DNA from: Delphinapterus leucas
Lineage: Eukaryota > Chordata > Mammalia > Artiodactyla > Monodontidae
Reading direction: 5' to 3'
DNA length: 64,000 nt
Assembly: GCF_002288925.2 (NCBI RefSeq)
Contig: NW_022098072.1
Span: 19,521,658-19,585,657, forward strand
The notes under the pieces are model-generated. The model ran no database searches. It had not been told where the DNA came from and saw only the letters and a list, made by a program, of their open reading frames with translations. The translations under genes were made by a program, and so were the position numbers. This document shows positions 12,043-24,059 of this stretch, piece by piece; within the stretch, counting starts at the first letter, position 1; the number at the start of each line of letters is the position of its first letter.

Positions 12043-12250
12043 GCTGAGTTGAAGAGTCTGGGCTCTGGAGTTAGACTGCCTGGGTTCAAATCCTGGCCCC
12101 ATCACTATCACTCTGGGCAAGCTGCTTCACCTCTGTGCTTCAGTCTTTTCTGTCTGTTAAAAGGGGATGATAATAATCTCTTAGGTTGCTGTGAGGATTC
12201 AGTGAGTTAATACATGTAAGAAAATTAGAACAGGGTCTGGCTACTAAAAA
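12043..12250 (+). repeat. MIR SINE
   Basis: Well preserved: gggctctggagttagactgcc, ggttcaaatcctggcccc, cactctgggcaagctgcttc, gttgctgtgaggattcagtga, and a degraded 3' end. Confidence 0.82.
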
Positions 12251-12391
12251 GGATTAGCTATTATAAACTAACAAAATTAAAATTCCATGTTTCATGGGCA
12301 GGACATCCTTGAGAAAGTAGAGAATGCACTAGATTAGAAATGTCATCTGTGAGGGGTGGAAGGAAGAAGGGAGAATAAAAGGGCAAGAAGA

Positions 12392-12635
12392 AGTATAATA
12401 TTTACTGAGTACCTACTAGGTACCAAGAGTACTACATTAAGTGCTTCATATGTTTTTCCAAATGATCGTTATAACAGCTGTGCTAGGTAGGTAGTATTGT
12501 TCCTATTTTTATACATGAGTACACTGGGGCTCAGAAAGATCAAGAAATTTGCCTAGATAAATGGACAGAATCACAATTCAAAACCATGGGTGGACGAACA
12601 CAGAGCCATGCTCTCTCAAACACCTACTTCTCTTC
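12392..12635 (-). repeat. MIR SINE
   Basis: Reverse MIR: tttactgagtacctactagg, ttaagtgcttcatatg, ctgtgctaggtaggtagtat, tacactggggctcagaaag and the terminal catgctctct. Confidence 0.7.
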
Positions 12636-13356
12636 ACCAGAATGGTGAAAATGGGCCTCCATCTTCTTAGCTTGAAAATTATGATATCAAACTTCACATT
12701 GCTAAGAAGAAACCTGAGAACTGCCTAAGTTTTCACATGATTTTTTGGGCCTACTCCAGGAAATATAAACACTTGTTCATGTTCTGATTTCATGTGTTAT
12801 ATGCTGAGGATTCCATTTCATAAAGATCATGAACTATAGGATATAAATCAAGAGTACACTTCCTTGTCTGAAGTTCAGAGCATATTACAATTATACAATG
12901 GGTAACAAAAATATTATTCTTTAGAACTCCAATTTTACATTTTCAGACATAAACTGACTAGGCCTACATTTGTTTTATAACATGAGGCAGGCCCAATTCT
13001 AATCTTTAATTTACATTTTTATTCCAAGCTTAAATATTCTGTAAGGTGTTCTGTGGGTTTTTAATATCCTTGAGATTCATAATTTCATAGTAATTTGGCT
13101 CCTCAGGTATCGTTTTTTCTATCAAAGAATATAAATTTCTTATAACAAAATGAGAATAAAGTCAGGAAAAAATAAAGTTAAAGAAAACCATGGGAAAGGT
13201 GAATAATATCAGACTGCCTGGCTATAAAGCATTAACTTCACGAGCTGAACCCAGAAGTATAAACTACAGTCTTTCAGATCTTATACATACCTAGGAGCTT
13301 TGCATATTGTCACTTCTTTGTCAATGGAGATGTCTTTTTCAAGTGTGGAGGAAAAT

Positions 13357-13360
<4 letters not shown>
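12636..13360. other. Intron, no feature recognised
   Basis: Unique AT-rich sequence, no supported feature. Confidence 0.5.
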
Positions 13361-13411
<51 letters not shown>

Positions 13412-13422
13412 GCACACACACA
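13361..13422. repeat. Compound dinucleotide microsatellite (CT)n(CA)n
   Basis: An uninterrupted CT run of about 16 units passes directly into a CA run of about 14 units with one CG interruption. Likely length-polymorphic. Confidence 0.98.
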
Positions 13423-14744
13423 GGACCTGTCACATGTTGGTCCTGTATTGAAAAAAAGAGCACCAATCCTCAGGGGAAGCTTCAAATACTCTAAGACAAG
13501 AAGCTGCAAAGGGGGGTTGGGGAGCAGAGGAGAGCAGACAATCCTCTACAGAGATATTTTATATATATACATACAATGTTTTTAACCTAAAATATATAAA
13601 ATTTTTTTCTTTAATTACAGTTTCCCATATAACCATTAGTGGGTTCCAGTGATGTAAGCCATATTTATTAGAAGCAGCATGTCAAATAGGAGTTGACAAT
13701 TACAGTCTCTATCAATACATATTATGCCAGATGGTAATGAGCCATCCACAAAGGGCTAGCCATCCAAAATAATCACGCCGCTTTCCAGAGAAATGTCGAA
13801 GAGGTTATGGTTTATTACACAGTGCTCATTAGATATACAGTGGCAGCATTAGCAATTTTTCCTTCATTTGTGTCTCATTTAAGGATCTGCCCCCACAAGC
13901 ACAGTCAAATTAGTATACAAGGTTAAAACCATTATGCTCAGAAAAAAATTAAGTTGCATTCTATTTTACAGTAATGGTGGATCAAAGGTCCTTGGAATCT
14001 ATTATTTGCGAAACCATTATCTAACACAGAATATTAACAAAAGGGAAAAGAAAAGCAATGCCCTGGCAGCACAGCTTTGACAGGAACAAAGACAGACTGA
14101 AATAAGCAAACACCACATTACTTAATTAAGTATCCCTTAAAAAAAAAAAAAAACTATTTAAAAAATAATACTAAGGTTGTGACATCAACTGACAAAAGTC
14201 ACAAAACTAAAGTTAATGAAGAAGCACCAACCTATACTTTGAAATGCTTTGTTCACCTATCAACTTATTTTAAACATTTTTTTACACTGCCTTTGTGCTC
14301 AATTTGGTAATAAATTCACTTATTGCTATAAAGTATTTATTTTCTTAAAAAGATAACCTAGGTTCTCATCTTTGTGGCAAACCCACATTTATTAATATTT
14401 AATAAATTGGAAATTTGGATAAAACTATTATAGCTGGAAAGATCTGGTCAAAAAAGCAAATATTGGAGTAGGTAACAAAAACTAAAATGGATACTACTAA
14501 AAAATAGCTACTTAATGGATTTTGTTAAATCATCAGATAACTGATTAGTAGCATCTGAATTACTAACAGAGTAAACAGTTGTAGCAAAGAGATCTTTTGA
14601 AGAGATTTCTAAAGTCCTGCTTGGTTGTTAATAAAATATTACAGTTAATTATAGTTAGAAGGATAATATTTCAAATATGCTTTCCCCATATTTTATTATT
14701 AACAGACTGTAATTGTAGTGGATATTCAAAGATATCTTGCTTTC
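13423..14744. other. Repeat-poor intron; possible conserved non-coding segment
   Basis: No recognisable repeat from about 13640 to 14110. This stretch has balanced composition and several TAAT/ATTA cores. No coding frame. Conservation cannot be measured from one sequence. Confidence 0.4.
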
Positions 14745-15035
14745 ATTTAATGAACATTTATTTAGTGCCTGCCACATGTCAAACTGTGTGACAGGTTCTG
14801 AGAATTCGTCCCAAAATGGGGAGATGGGGGCAGAAAGCTATAGCTGTGTCCTTAAGAAGCTCATGGACAGATCAGTGAAGGATTCAGACAGGAAGTGAAA
14901 TGATTTCAATCCTAGGCAACAACTACTATCAAAGAAGTAAACACACGCAGGGGGCCAGGGGAGCCCAAATCTTGCTGGAGTAAGGGAAGTGTTCCCAAAG
15001 AAAGTAACACCTAAAGTGGGATCAAAAGGATAATT
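14745..15035 (-). repeat. L2-type LINE 3' end
   Basis: aatgaacatttatttagtgcctgccacatg then cttaagaagctcatggacag and gggaagtgttcccaaag follow reverse-complement L2. Confidence 0.55.
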
Positions 15036-18000
15036 CTACCTAGTAGAGAACGAGGGGGAGAAATACACTGAGAATGTGGAGAAGTGGGGAGTGAGGGTGC
15101 TGAAGTGGGATCATTTACCTCAGAGAATCAGAAAATAGTTTTAAGGAATCTCTTTTAAAACCCGATCCAAATTAGAGGAAAATATCCCAACACTGGAATG
15201 ATGGACTTTATGAAATAAAGTCAGCAAGGAAGGTCTAAGAAGTTCAAATGATCATGTTAAAAAAAAAAAAAGGTATCTTAAGGAAAACATTCCCTGGTTA
15301 GGTCCATGTATGATTAATCAAATTTCAGAGTGAATAAAGGTATCATCCATTTAATGTTAACTCTAAGTCCAACTGAATAACTTGCCATGACCAAATTTTG
15401 AATTTCACTGGCTGTTCTAATTGTCCTTTACCCCCTCAAATGAGAGAAGTATCCTTGTGTCTTTCCTCTTAAACTGATAAAAGTATGAGCTATAATATAC
15501 TATAGTCTAATATATGTGTGTCTACTCTCGAAATATGTGTAAAACATAGCAAACTTTTAGAGGGAAGAGAACAGAATTATTTAATTCTTTTGGTATGGTA
15601 CCCACTACAGTTCAGGTATAATTAGACACCCACAAAAATTTGTTGTTGTTGTTTTTTTAACAGAAATGCCATTATGTCCTAATACAGCCTCTATACATAG
15701 CTATGGTTTAGTATATAATGAATTCCTGAATGGATTGTGGCATCATGATAGTAATAATTCATTTCTTCCAGAGTATAACAGATATCCTCTTTTTTGAGTA
15801 TCATGATATTTCTAAACTAGGTCCTATAAATCTATGCTGATTTAGATTCTTATGTAACAGTCATTCCCCCTGTCTAAATAGTGTTTCAAGTCAGTAGTAT
15901 TTGACCTTCCAAGATATTCATCTATTGAACAAACATAAGTAAAGATTCCAAAGATTTTTAAAAACTATACGTAAGATGATATCTATAACTGTGTACATAT
16001 TATGTACATACAGTTTTGTGTAAATGGTTGCAGCAGCATCATTCCTGACTTTGAATTTTGCTTGGCTCAATTTTCTTCTGTCAGGAAAAGCCCCAGCTGA
16101 AGAACATCAGAAGTCACAAGAGGTATAGAGCATCATGAGATGGTAATTGTAATACAACAATAAGAAGTCATTATTGTTAAACTATAGAAAAGGAAAAAGC
16201 AATGGGGCCCCAAACTGATTATTTATTGCTCTAAGTTCACATCATTACTATGTGGAATTATGAGCTGCAAGGAACAAAACAAAAATATTTTTGACTGCTG
16301 AAGGTGCATAGAGAGAAGAGCATGGGTGGCCCACTTCACGAGGGCATCCAGGGGTCCTGCTGGAGCGGCTGTTTTGTCAATGTCCTTTCTTCCCACCATT
16401 CTAAGGACTGTAATTTATTTATTTGCTCTCACCTCTGCCTTATTCTAGAGTTTAAAATGGTTTAGGTATTACTAGATGATGTTCAATAACAGATAAAAAG
16501 CACAACCAGTAGATGTGGGGAAAACATGAGACAAGAGTGTAACAAGAGATGAAGTATGATAAATTGAGAAAGAAAGGCACAAAATACAAGGGAGGGGGGA
16601 ACGCAGAGCAATAACAGTCTGAATTACAGACTTTAATGAAGCACTCAGAAACAGAGCCTTTTTCTGTGTGTAGCAAACCTGCTATTTTATCTCAAAATGT
16701 TAAGATGTTTGAGTTTTAGGTGTGATGACTATGCATCACCAAACCAAACACAGTACATAGATTAAAACCTTTCCTGACCTCCCAGTTTTAGGAAAGAAAG
16801 GAATTCTGTTTTGGAAACCATCAGGGCTTTGGGTTACATCTCTAACTCCTATTCTACGGGTGCAAATAAAAGCTTCTGATTCACCATTTATAACAGTAAC
16901 AGAGGGGCTCATGTTTTACTATTTGAAAATGGCACTAAATTAGTAATGATCACCATTTGTATAGCAAAAATGTTTGAGCACTTATTGCTTGATAATACAC
17001 TCTAAGTCAGTGGTTCCCTGTCTGGATTTCCTAGATCTTTAAGGATTCTTCACAGAAAGAATTCTTCAGAGAAGTGAGTTATTTTCCCCTTTCCAAAATG
17101 TCTAAGGAAAGCCATTCATTCACCCCTGGATAAAGGAACATCTATTAATAAAAAACATCAATTTCCTTTAGTTCTGTACTCATTAATAAGATGTGATAGT
17201 AGTGGTTACATCTTGGTCATGAGGCACCCAGTTACAAGTGTATCTGATAAAATGGAAAATCAAGTAATCATTATTTAACATATAAAGTGTGTTTGGTAAA
17301 CAAACTCCTTTACAGAAGGGCAGGAGAACAGCAAAAGGAGTCCTGAGTGGTGAAAAGGCTGAGAGGTTATCATCACGAAGTCTATGCTGGCTAACTTCCC
17401 TCTACTTTTCCTTGGCCACCCCCTATCACCAAGGTATTCTAAGAGGCAGCGGCTGTCCACTTCAATAACACATCTAACAGGAGGCCAGAAGAGGTCAGTG
17501 GAGAGCAGTGCTGGGCACCCCATCCTCGCACCCAGACAGCTGGGCTCTGGCACATCTCAGGTCTCTGTTTACTCAAGAGGAAGAAGCCAAAAAGACAGAA
17601 TAAATCCTTACACTCAATTTTTCGCTTTGTCACGATCAGAGATGACTTTAAGGCTGTTGTAATGTTTAACTTAAAAAAGAAAAAAAGGTTTGAATTAGAA
17701 AACAAAGAAATTCTCCTGTGACAACGTCCCAGCTTCTACATTAATTCTAAAACAAATAGGAGAGTGGAACAATTAAATATGTTGCTTTAAATGTTTTAAA
17801 TATTTAAATATAAATTTTTCCTCTAACTCCAGGGAAGTGTAAACGAAACAGAAAGCTCTTCCTCCATCAAGAGCCGAGAATTAGAAGGAAAAAGGCTTTT
17901 AGTTACCAGTTCTTGTGTTTTTACTTCTCTCTAAGGAAGTTCCCTCACTGAAGGCTCATCTATAAGGTACAGAACCTAAAAGTGAGCCCTAGTCCTTCAC

Positions 18001-18039
18001 AGAGGGGCTACTTTCCCATCAAAATGGAGGTCATGGTCT
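15036..18039. other. Intron, no feature recognised
   Basis: About 3 kb without a clearly recognisable repeat or gene. A segment near 16995-17110 (agtcagtggttccctgtctgg) may be the end of an old hAT-type element, but the match is too weak to call. Confidence 0.45.
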
Positions 18040-18215
18040 GCGGCATATTTATCGAGTATAAACTTGCAGTAGTGTGCTAGGCACAGAGAGAATGGCAACC
18101 ACAAAAGACTATGTAGTACCTGACTTTAGGGGCTTTATGAATCTAAGAGTGGAACCAATAAAATTAGAAAATGCTAAGGAAGGACCTAAAATGGGTGGAT
18201 TACAGAGAGGTCCAT
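18040..18215 (-). repeat. L2-type LINE 3' end fragment
   Basis: tgtgctaggcacagagagaatgg, then ggggctttatgaatctaagag, in the reverse-complement L2 order. Confidence 0.45.
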
Positions 18216-19349
18216 GTTACCTTGCCTACCCTTCTAAGTATACCTGAGGAAGATTAACTTCCAGCCAAAGCAGTATAGATAAAACAAAATTTGCATAAGG
18301 TACCTTTGAAAAATAACAAGTTGCCTATTAAACACTGTAGGTGTGTCCAAAAAAAAACAGCTTTTGCAAAACTGAAGCCATAAATTGACTTAAACCCTAT
18401 TAATTTAGTACTATTCCATTTAAATTCTCTGACAACTGATTTTTCAGCTTATTGTTTTTGTTAAATTAAAATTGCTCTGGCCTCTACAAAAAGAGATAAG
18501 TAAATTCCTATTTCTAAAGTTCTGAAGTGAATGATATAAAATTAAATACAGAGATGCATTTTAAGTGCTAAGTATCCTTCTGCTGTTGCCAGAAAACAAC
18601 TAACAAAGGGGAGGTAAGTAATTTCGCAGCCCTATTTTCTCACTCTCCTTCACTGAGTGAGAAGTGAGTCGTTTGCATGGCATAATAAGCTGTAAATTAT
18701 AAACATTTTTACATTACATAGCCTGCTGCAAAGAGAAGTCTGCCAGCTTTCTACTATATTGGATAGGGTTCAAGTGATTAACTACAGCTTTGGAAAGAAG
18801 GGGTGGAAACTTGTTTTGCGTCTCAGTTTGTTGGTTCTCTTATGCATAGACTCTAAAAATCCGTTACATCATTATTTGCAATGAATATGTAAGTTATTCA
18901 TTGTAATTATAGTAGGGTAATAGAAGCTCCATATTACTGCAGAATGTAAATTACCCATGGACGGCAGCAAATCTTGTAGGTGCATAATTATCCAAGTATT
19001 TCCTTGAAACCGTGTCTCCAATGAGTATGAATGTAATGGTTTTTAATACCAAAATTTATAGCACTGAGCATTTCAGGACTAATGACAAATGAAGTACACT
19101 TTGTTTTTTGTCTACAGGGGAAGCCCATTAGACAGAACATCTATGTGGGGCAGGTCTATTTAAAAACATGGTTTCTGTATCAAAGAAAACATACAGATAT
19201 CTGTATTCCCAATAGATAAAAGAGTAAAGGAAATGTGCAATAAAAGAGGTATAGCCTACAAACCTAAATGTTTTTATTTTTAAACTGTATAGAACACCAT
19301 GATCCACATTCAACGTCTAAACAAAAGCAAATTTTGTCTGAATAAATCA
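18216..19349. other. Repeat-poor intron; possible conserved non-coding segment
   Basis: From about 18560 to 18990 no repeat is recognised. It holds homeodomain/octamer-like words (gtttgcatgg, taattat). No coding evidence. Confidence 0.4.
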
Positions 19350-19450
19350 ACAATAATTCATGGAGCACCTGAGTGCCCACCACAGTGCTTGGGCTTTAGA
19401 GGCCAAAGAAAAAAGTCTATAACCTGATTTCTAAGCACTATGAAATTCAA
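19350..19450 (-). repeat. L2-type LINE fragment
   Basis: caataattcatggagcacctgagtgcccaccacagtgcttggg follows the reverse-complement L2 terminus; the rest is degenerate. Confidence 0.4.
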
Positions 19451-19510
19451 TACCACCAAACATAAAGATCTGCGCTCAGTCTTGAGGATGTCAAGATGAA
19501 AAAGAAAGTA

Positions 19511-19722
19511 CAGTTGGCCCCCATATCCTTGGGTTTCGCATCCATGGATTCAACCAATCGTGGAGCTGGCTAAATCTGCAAATGGAAAACCTGTGGATGC
19601 AGAGAGCCGACTGTATTCATTGTACTATACCATTGTATATAAGGGACTTGAGCATCAAAGTGGATTTTGGTATCCACGGGGGCTCCTGGAACCAACCCCA
19701 CGGGGATACCGAGGAGCAACTG
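19511..19722 (+). mobile_element. MER2-type (Tigger) non-autonomous DNA transposon
   Basis: Starts cagttggcccccatatcc and ends in the complementary gataccgaggagcaactg, giving terminal inverted repeats. TA dinucleotides flank it at 19509-19510 and 19723-19724, as expected for Tc1/mariner-type insertion. At 212 bp it is shorter than the MER2 consensus I recall (about 345 bp), so it carries an internal deletion. Confidence 0.9.
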
Positions 19723-19744
19723 TATATTTAGGGCACTCTAATTC

Positions 19745-19990
19745 AGAGGCGTCTACAGTAATGGAAAGAGCACGAATTCCATGGTCAAATGGGGTCTGAA
19801 TTCCAACTCTGCCATTTATTTACACTACCAATTTTGTCAGGTTATTAAATTTCTCTAAGCCTGTTTCCCAAGAAAAGTGGTTTTTTTGTTAACCAATATT
19901 ATAAGGATTAAATGAGTTAACATTTATAAAGCACAGGGAACAGTACCAGACATATAGAAAATTCGATATGTGTTAGCTATAGTGATTATT
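19745..19990 (+). repeat. MIR SINE
   Basis: gaattccaactctgccattta, aatttctctaagcctgtttccc, ataaggattaaatgagttaac and the 3' cagtaccagacatatag follow MIR order. Confidence 0.7.
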
Positions 19991-20070
19991 TTTCTATATT
20001 TATCATAGCTTTGCACATAGCAGGTGCTCAACAAATGTTTGTTGAATGAATGAATGAATGAGTCAATGAG
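19991..20070 (+). repeat. L2 3' end
   Basis: gcacatagcaggtgctcaac leading into aaatgtttgttgaatgaatg and a short (GAAT)n run is the typical L2 terminus. Confidence 0.65.
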
Positions 20071-20129
20071 TGATAAGATAGGTATACAAATTACTAAAAA
20101 ATAGATAAAAAGTGCCTCAAAGGTACAAA

Positions 20130-20290
20130 ATGTAATAAAAGGCTCAGTGGTTGGAGAGGTGTTGAGTTGGAAGATGGCTAAAACATAGGCCCTGACCTCT
20201 AGAAGGTACTATCTAGTGGGGAAACATATACATAAATCAGTCATTACAAAACAATGTGTTAAGTATTCTAAAAATTCACAGAACAGTCCC
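20130..20290 (-). repeat. L2-type LINE fragment
   Basis: ggccctgacctctagaaggt, then ctatctagtggggaaacata, in reverse-complement L2 order. Confidence 0.4.
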
Positions 20291-21604
20291 TCTAGGTTCT
20301 GGCTCTAATTGAGCCAGAGCTTTTCCTGGGGTACCAATATCCCTGTATCTTTGTGAGTGGATATACTTAACTTTCTACAAGCCACAAACTGAAGAGTTGG
20401 GAGGTGGGACTGGTGCTTGGTTTCTGCACTGTCTTGAGAGACCACTGCTCCTTTGCAGCAGCTCTACTTTCCACCACTCTCTTCTCTGTCACCCTGCATT
20501 CACTGGAGTCCTCAGCACTTCGCTTAGTTCTGTTCTCTTGGTTGACTTCAATCACGTGAACTGCCCACCTGTAGTTTCTCAATCTACTCAATTCAAATGC
20601 TGTCAGCCCCACTCTCAGGAACAACTGGAACTTATCATTTAGAGCTGTTCTACTTCTGAAATCTTCAATTCACATATTCTACTTTGTATCTATGACCTCC
20701 TAACCTCTCAGTTCTCTCACTGAATTATTACTTTTCCCCCTAAAATATGAGTCTTCATGACCTCCAATCCTTGATCACTATTTTTTACCTAATTTTGGAC
20801 TCCCTTAGCCTTCCTTCCTGATTGAGCCTACACAGTTCTATTACGTCAACAACCATTCTTTTGCACATACCTTTTTCTTGGTGGGCAAAGAAAAATCACA
20901 ATCATGCTTTTATTTTTACCTCCATCACTTCTACTCTAGGGCTGCTAGGAAGTAACTGCTGCTGTTAAGGAATTCGGATTTAATCCTGTAGGGAATGGGA
21001 TACTATTGAAAAATTAAGGATATTTTATTCCACTTAAAAAGTTGAGCAGAATAGAAGGGAATAGGGCAATCTTAATAATAGAAAATGGACACTCAATATG
21101 CCACTGACTATAGAGAAGAAGGATTACAGGGTTAGAGATAACCAACCTGAGAATCTTCTCTCTTTGCCTCTATTACCATTACCACCCAGCTACCCAGTCC
21201 AAGAGCAAGAAGAAGAGGATAGCGAAGAAGGAGCTCTTTGGGCACTAAGCCACCTGTAGATGCCAGTTTCTCCTAGCATCTTAGGTGAAGGGTATTAAGG
21301 ACTGTCTTTAATCAAACAAATGGCTGTGAGTAGACATGGGTGGATTGTGGACCCAAGAGTGAATATGGTTACAGCTCTAGAAATTAAGCTCCAAAAACAG
21401 AGTTCTAGAAATGAAATTGCATCAATAGTGTCATAAATTGGAGGTCAAAGACTACTGTCACTGGAGGTCAAAGACTATTTCTTATTAATATTTGCATTTC
21501 CTTCAACGCTTAGCCCTGTGCCTTGCAGAGAGGAGGTGGTCAGGATGTGCTATATTGGACCACAGGCTACTTGAATCTAGCTGGATATATGCCCATTAAG
21601 CTCT
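20291..21604. other. Intron, no firm feature
   Basis: No gene signal. The stretch 20960-21090 (atttaatcctgtagggaatgggatact) looks like part of a degraded minus-strand L2. Confidence 0.4.
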
Positions 21605-21745
21605 GTGACTTAAAGTCCATTTTATCTCTATCTGCCTTACAGATGAGTAATCACACAGCATGATTAGTGACTTGCTTAAGATCAAATAACTAATCAGTTA
21701 CAGATTTGAGACAAGAACCCAGATCTCTGGCCCTTTACCCAAGTC
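21605..21745 (-). repeat. MIR SINE fragment
   Basis: ttacagatgagtaatcacac, gacttgcttaagatcaaataac, and gagacaagaacccagatctctgg follow reverse-complement MIR. Confidence 0.55.
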
Positions 21746-22535
21746 TCTTTTATATCACACTGTTTACCATTGGGGGTGCCTTGAGTTTGGGTTCAAAGGA
21801 TATAACACTATGTCATGAAGTTATTAAGCAAACTCTGTCATTAAACATTTTAAATGACTGCAATTCTTCTAATAGAACTAACATTTTACTACAGTAAATG
21901 TCAAGAATTAAGCACAGTTTAAAATTTAGAATTAGACACTGGACAATGCCTTTGACTGTGGCTTCTTACTAGTCAACGTATAGCCCTTCTTTAAGGAAAA
22001 GACTTAAACTTTTTCACTATTGACAAAACAATTTATGCAGCTTGTTTTTTGTTGTGATATAGTCAGGCAGGCTAATCTGTACCAGGATATTTATATATGA
22101 TTAACTCTCAGCTGAGTAGATTAGTAACTGAGCCCACCTACTTTTTGTGGTGAATTATACTTGTTTTGTAAGAGGCTGCTCCTATTTTGTGTTTTTCCAA
22201 CAGCTATGGTGAAGTAAAGACTTCTGATGTACAGTACATGGAACAAAGAGTCTTCCCCTTTCTTACTCAACATATAATTGCTGCATTTGTGCATGCTGTG
22301 TAGGTTGAAAAACAACAATAAAAAGTTAATGAAGAAAATAAGTGCTGGTTGTAATGAATTAGTAATATTGCTAGATTTGTACCTGGAGTTTATTTTTTTT
22401 GTTGTAAATGGAACACAATCAATAGGAATATGTAATCAAACTGCACATGCTTTCATCTCTTGGGATCTCTCCGAAAAGGAGCTGAGATATCTTTAGGAAA
22501 TTATCTTCAATAGCCTACTCTGAATTCAATTATTC
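21746..22535. other. Intron, no feature recognised
   Basis: Unique AT-rich sequence, no supported feature. Confidence 0.5.
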
Positions 22536-22548
22536 AGCATAATCATTT

Positions 22549-22905
22549 TATTTTATTTTTTAAAGTCTTCATGTTGCTTTTTAAAAATATTTATTTATTT
22601 ATTTTTGGCTGCGTTGGGTCTTCGCTGCTGCGCGCAGGCTTTCTCTAGTTGCAATGAGTGGGGGCGACTCTTTGTCACGGTGCGCAGGCTTCTCATTGCA
22701 GTGGCTTCTCTTGTCGCAGAGCATGGGCTCTAGGTATGTGGGCTTCAGCAGTTGTGGCTCATGGGCTCTAGAATGCAGGTTCAGTAGTTGTGGCTCACAG
22801 GCTTAGTTGCTCTGTGTCATGTGGGATCTTCCCAGACCAGGGCTTGAACCCGTGTCCCCTGCATTGGCAGGCAGATTCTTAACCACTGTGCCACCAGGGA
22901 AACCC
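22549..22905 (-). mobile_element. CHR-2-type SINE with a short 3' flank carried along
   Basis: The SINE body runs from 22905 (5' end) to about 22605, with the A-rich tail to about 22582. Between the tail and the target duplication lies roughly 25 bp of extra sequence and then a second A-rich stretch on the element strand. Target-site duplication agcataatcattt is perfect at 22536-22548 and 22906-22918. Confidence 0.92.
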
Positions 22906-22918
22906 AGCATAATCATTT

Positions 22919-23198
22919 AAAATCACTGTCAATTCCTCCTTTTCGAGGTTCTTGTAGTACAAAAAGATACATTTCTTAAATAGGTTGTTACTGCTTTATA
23001 AGTATGAAATATAACTTTCTTTTAATTTTCAAGTTTATTTTAATTGGATTTTCTTTATTTAAAAAAAGAAATATTACAAATAAAGTTCCCCTTGACTATC
23101 CCCTATACCTGTTTCCAAACCATTCCCCCTCCCCACTTCTTCCAACCATAGGTATCATCAGGTGGGTGAAGTTTCTTCCAGACTTTTTGCTATGCATT
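22919..23198. other. Intron, possible old L1 fragment
   Basis: From about 23040 to 23198 (ccccctccccacttcttccaa and gtttcttccagactttttgct) the sequence resembles a reverse-oriented old L1, but not enough to assign firmly. Confidence 0.35.
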
Positions 23199-23210
23199 TA
23201 CACATGCCAT

Positions 23211-23547
23211 TTGTTTATTTGTTTGGGTTTTTTTTGGCTGCATTGGGTCTTAGTTGCAGCATGCGGGATCTTTTCTTTCACTGTAGTGCATGGGCTCTTC
23301 ATTGCAGCTCTTGGGCTTCTCTTTAGTTGTGGCGTGTGGGTTTTCTCTCTCTAGTTGTGGTGTGTGGGCTCCAGAGAGTGTGGGCTCTGTAGTTTGCAGC
23401 ACGCGGGCTCTCTCAATGAGGTGCGCAAGCTCAGTAGTTGTGGTGCGCAGGCTTAGTTGCTCCGCGGCATGTGGGACCAGGGATCGAACCCGCGTCCCCT
23501 GCATTGGAAGGCGGATTCTTTACCACTGGACCACTGGGGAAGTCCCC
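23211..23547 (-). mobile_element. CHR-2-type SINE
   Basis: Complete-looking reverse copy ending ccactggggaagtcccc. Flanked by a perfect duplication, tacacatgccat, at 23199-23210 and 23548-23559. Confidence 0.95.
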
Positions 23548-23559
23548 TACACATGCCAT

Positions 23560-23952
23560 CTTAAAATAAAATAATAACCGTAACTTTTAAAATGCTATCT
23601 ATTTCAATATTAATTATTTCACATTAATAAAACTGAGCCCTAAATCAATAATATAATCAACATGTTCCTACTTAAGTGTCATTTCTTATGGTGCTTTCTG
23701 ATTTGATCAATCACCAAGGGAAATATGGTTTGTTAATTCTGTTTGGCATTTTTAAGTGCCAGACAAATTCTAATATGCAGTGTGAAGGTGAGGATTGATA
23801 GTCACAGCCTATTGTTACTATAATTAGAAGTCATCAGAAGCTAATTAGTACCACATTAAAAGTGATAAATTATGAACCATAAATTTGCAGCTAAGACCTA
23901 GTCCAATTCCCTAAATTTAAAGATTTATTTTTTTTTAAAAAAAAAGACTTGC
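23560..23952. other. Repeat-poor intron; possible conserved non-coding segment
   Basis: 23690-23900 has no recognised repeat and contains palindromic homeodomain-type words (ctaattag) and tgatcaatca. No coding evidence. Confidence 0.35.
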
Positions 23953-24059
23953 CTCTTTCACAGCTTTTATATTCTCCACTTGTCTTTGTAAATTATATAG
24001 GTCTCTGAGTATTCCACGACCACTTCCTCTAACAGCACACCAAGCATGACCAATTTTCA
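23953..24059 (-). other. Exon-like segment of unknown identity
   Basis: On the minus strand an acceptor-like end (ttactttctcctctaag, with a branch-point-like ctgac upstream) precedes 107 nt that stay open in one frame (K-I-G-H-A-W-C-A-V-R-G ... Y-N-L-Q-R-Q-V-E-N) and end GAG|gcaagt, which fits a GC-type donor. The peptide matches no protein I recognise and is not the next PDSS2 exon. In the phase left by the PDSS2 exon it would run into a stop. It may be a cryptic or poison exon, a gene relic, or chance. Confidence 0.3.

Noticed and set aside
13300..13585. Open frames with SLSLSLSL/THTHTHTH
   Set aside because: Translation of the CT/CA microsatellite.
23290..23574. Cys/Arg-rich open frames on both strands
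   Set aside because: They are translations of CHR SINE sequence and recur at every SINE copy.
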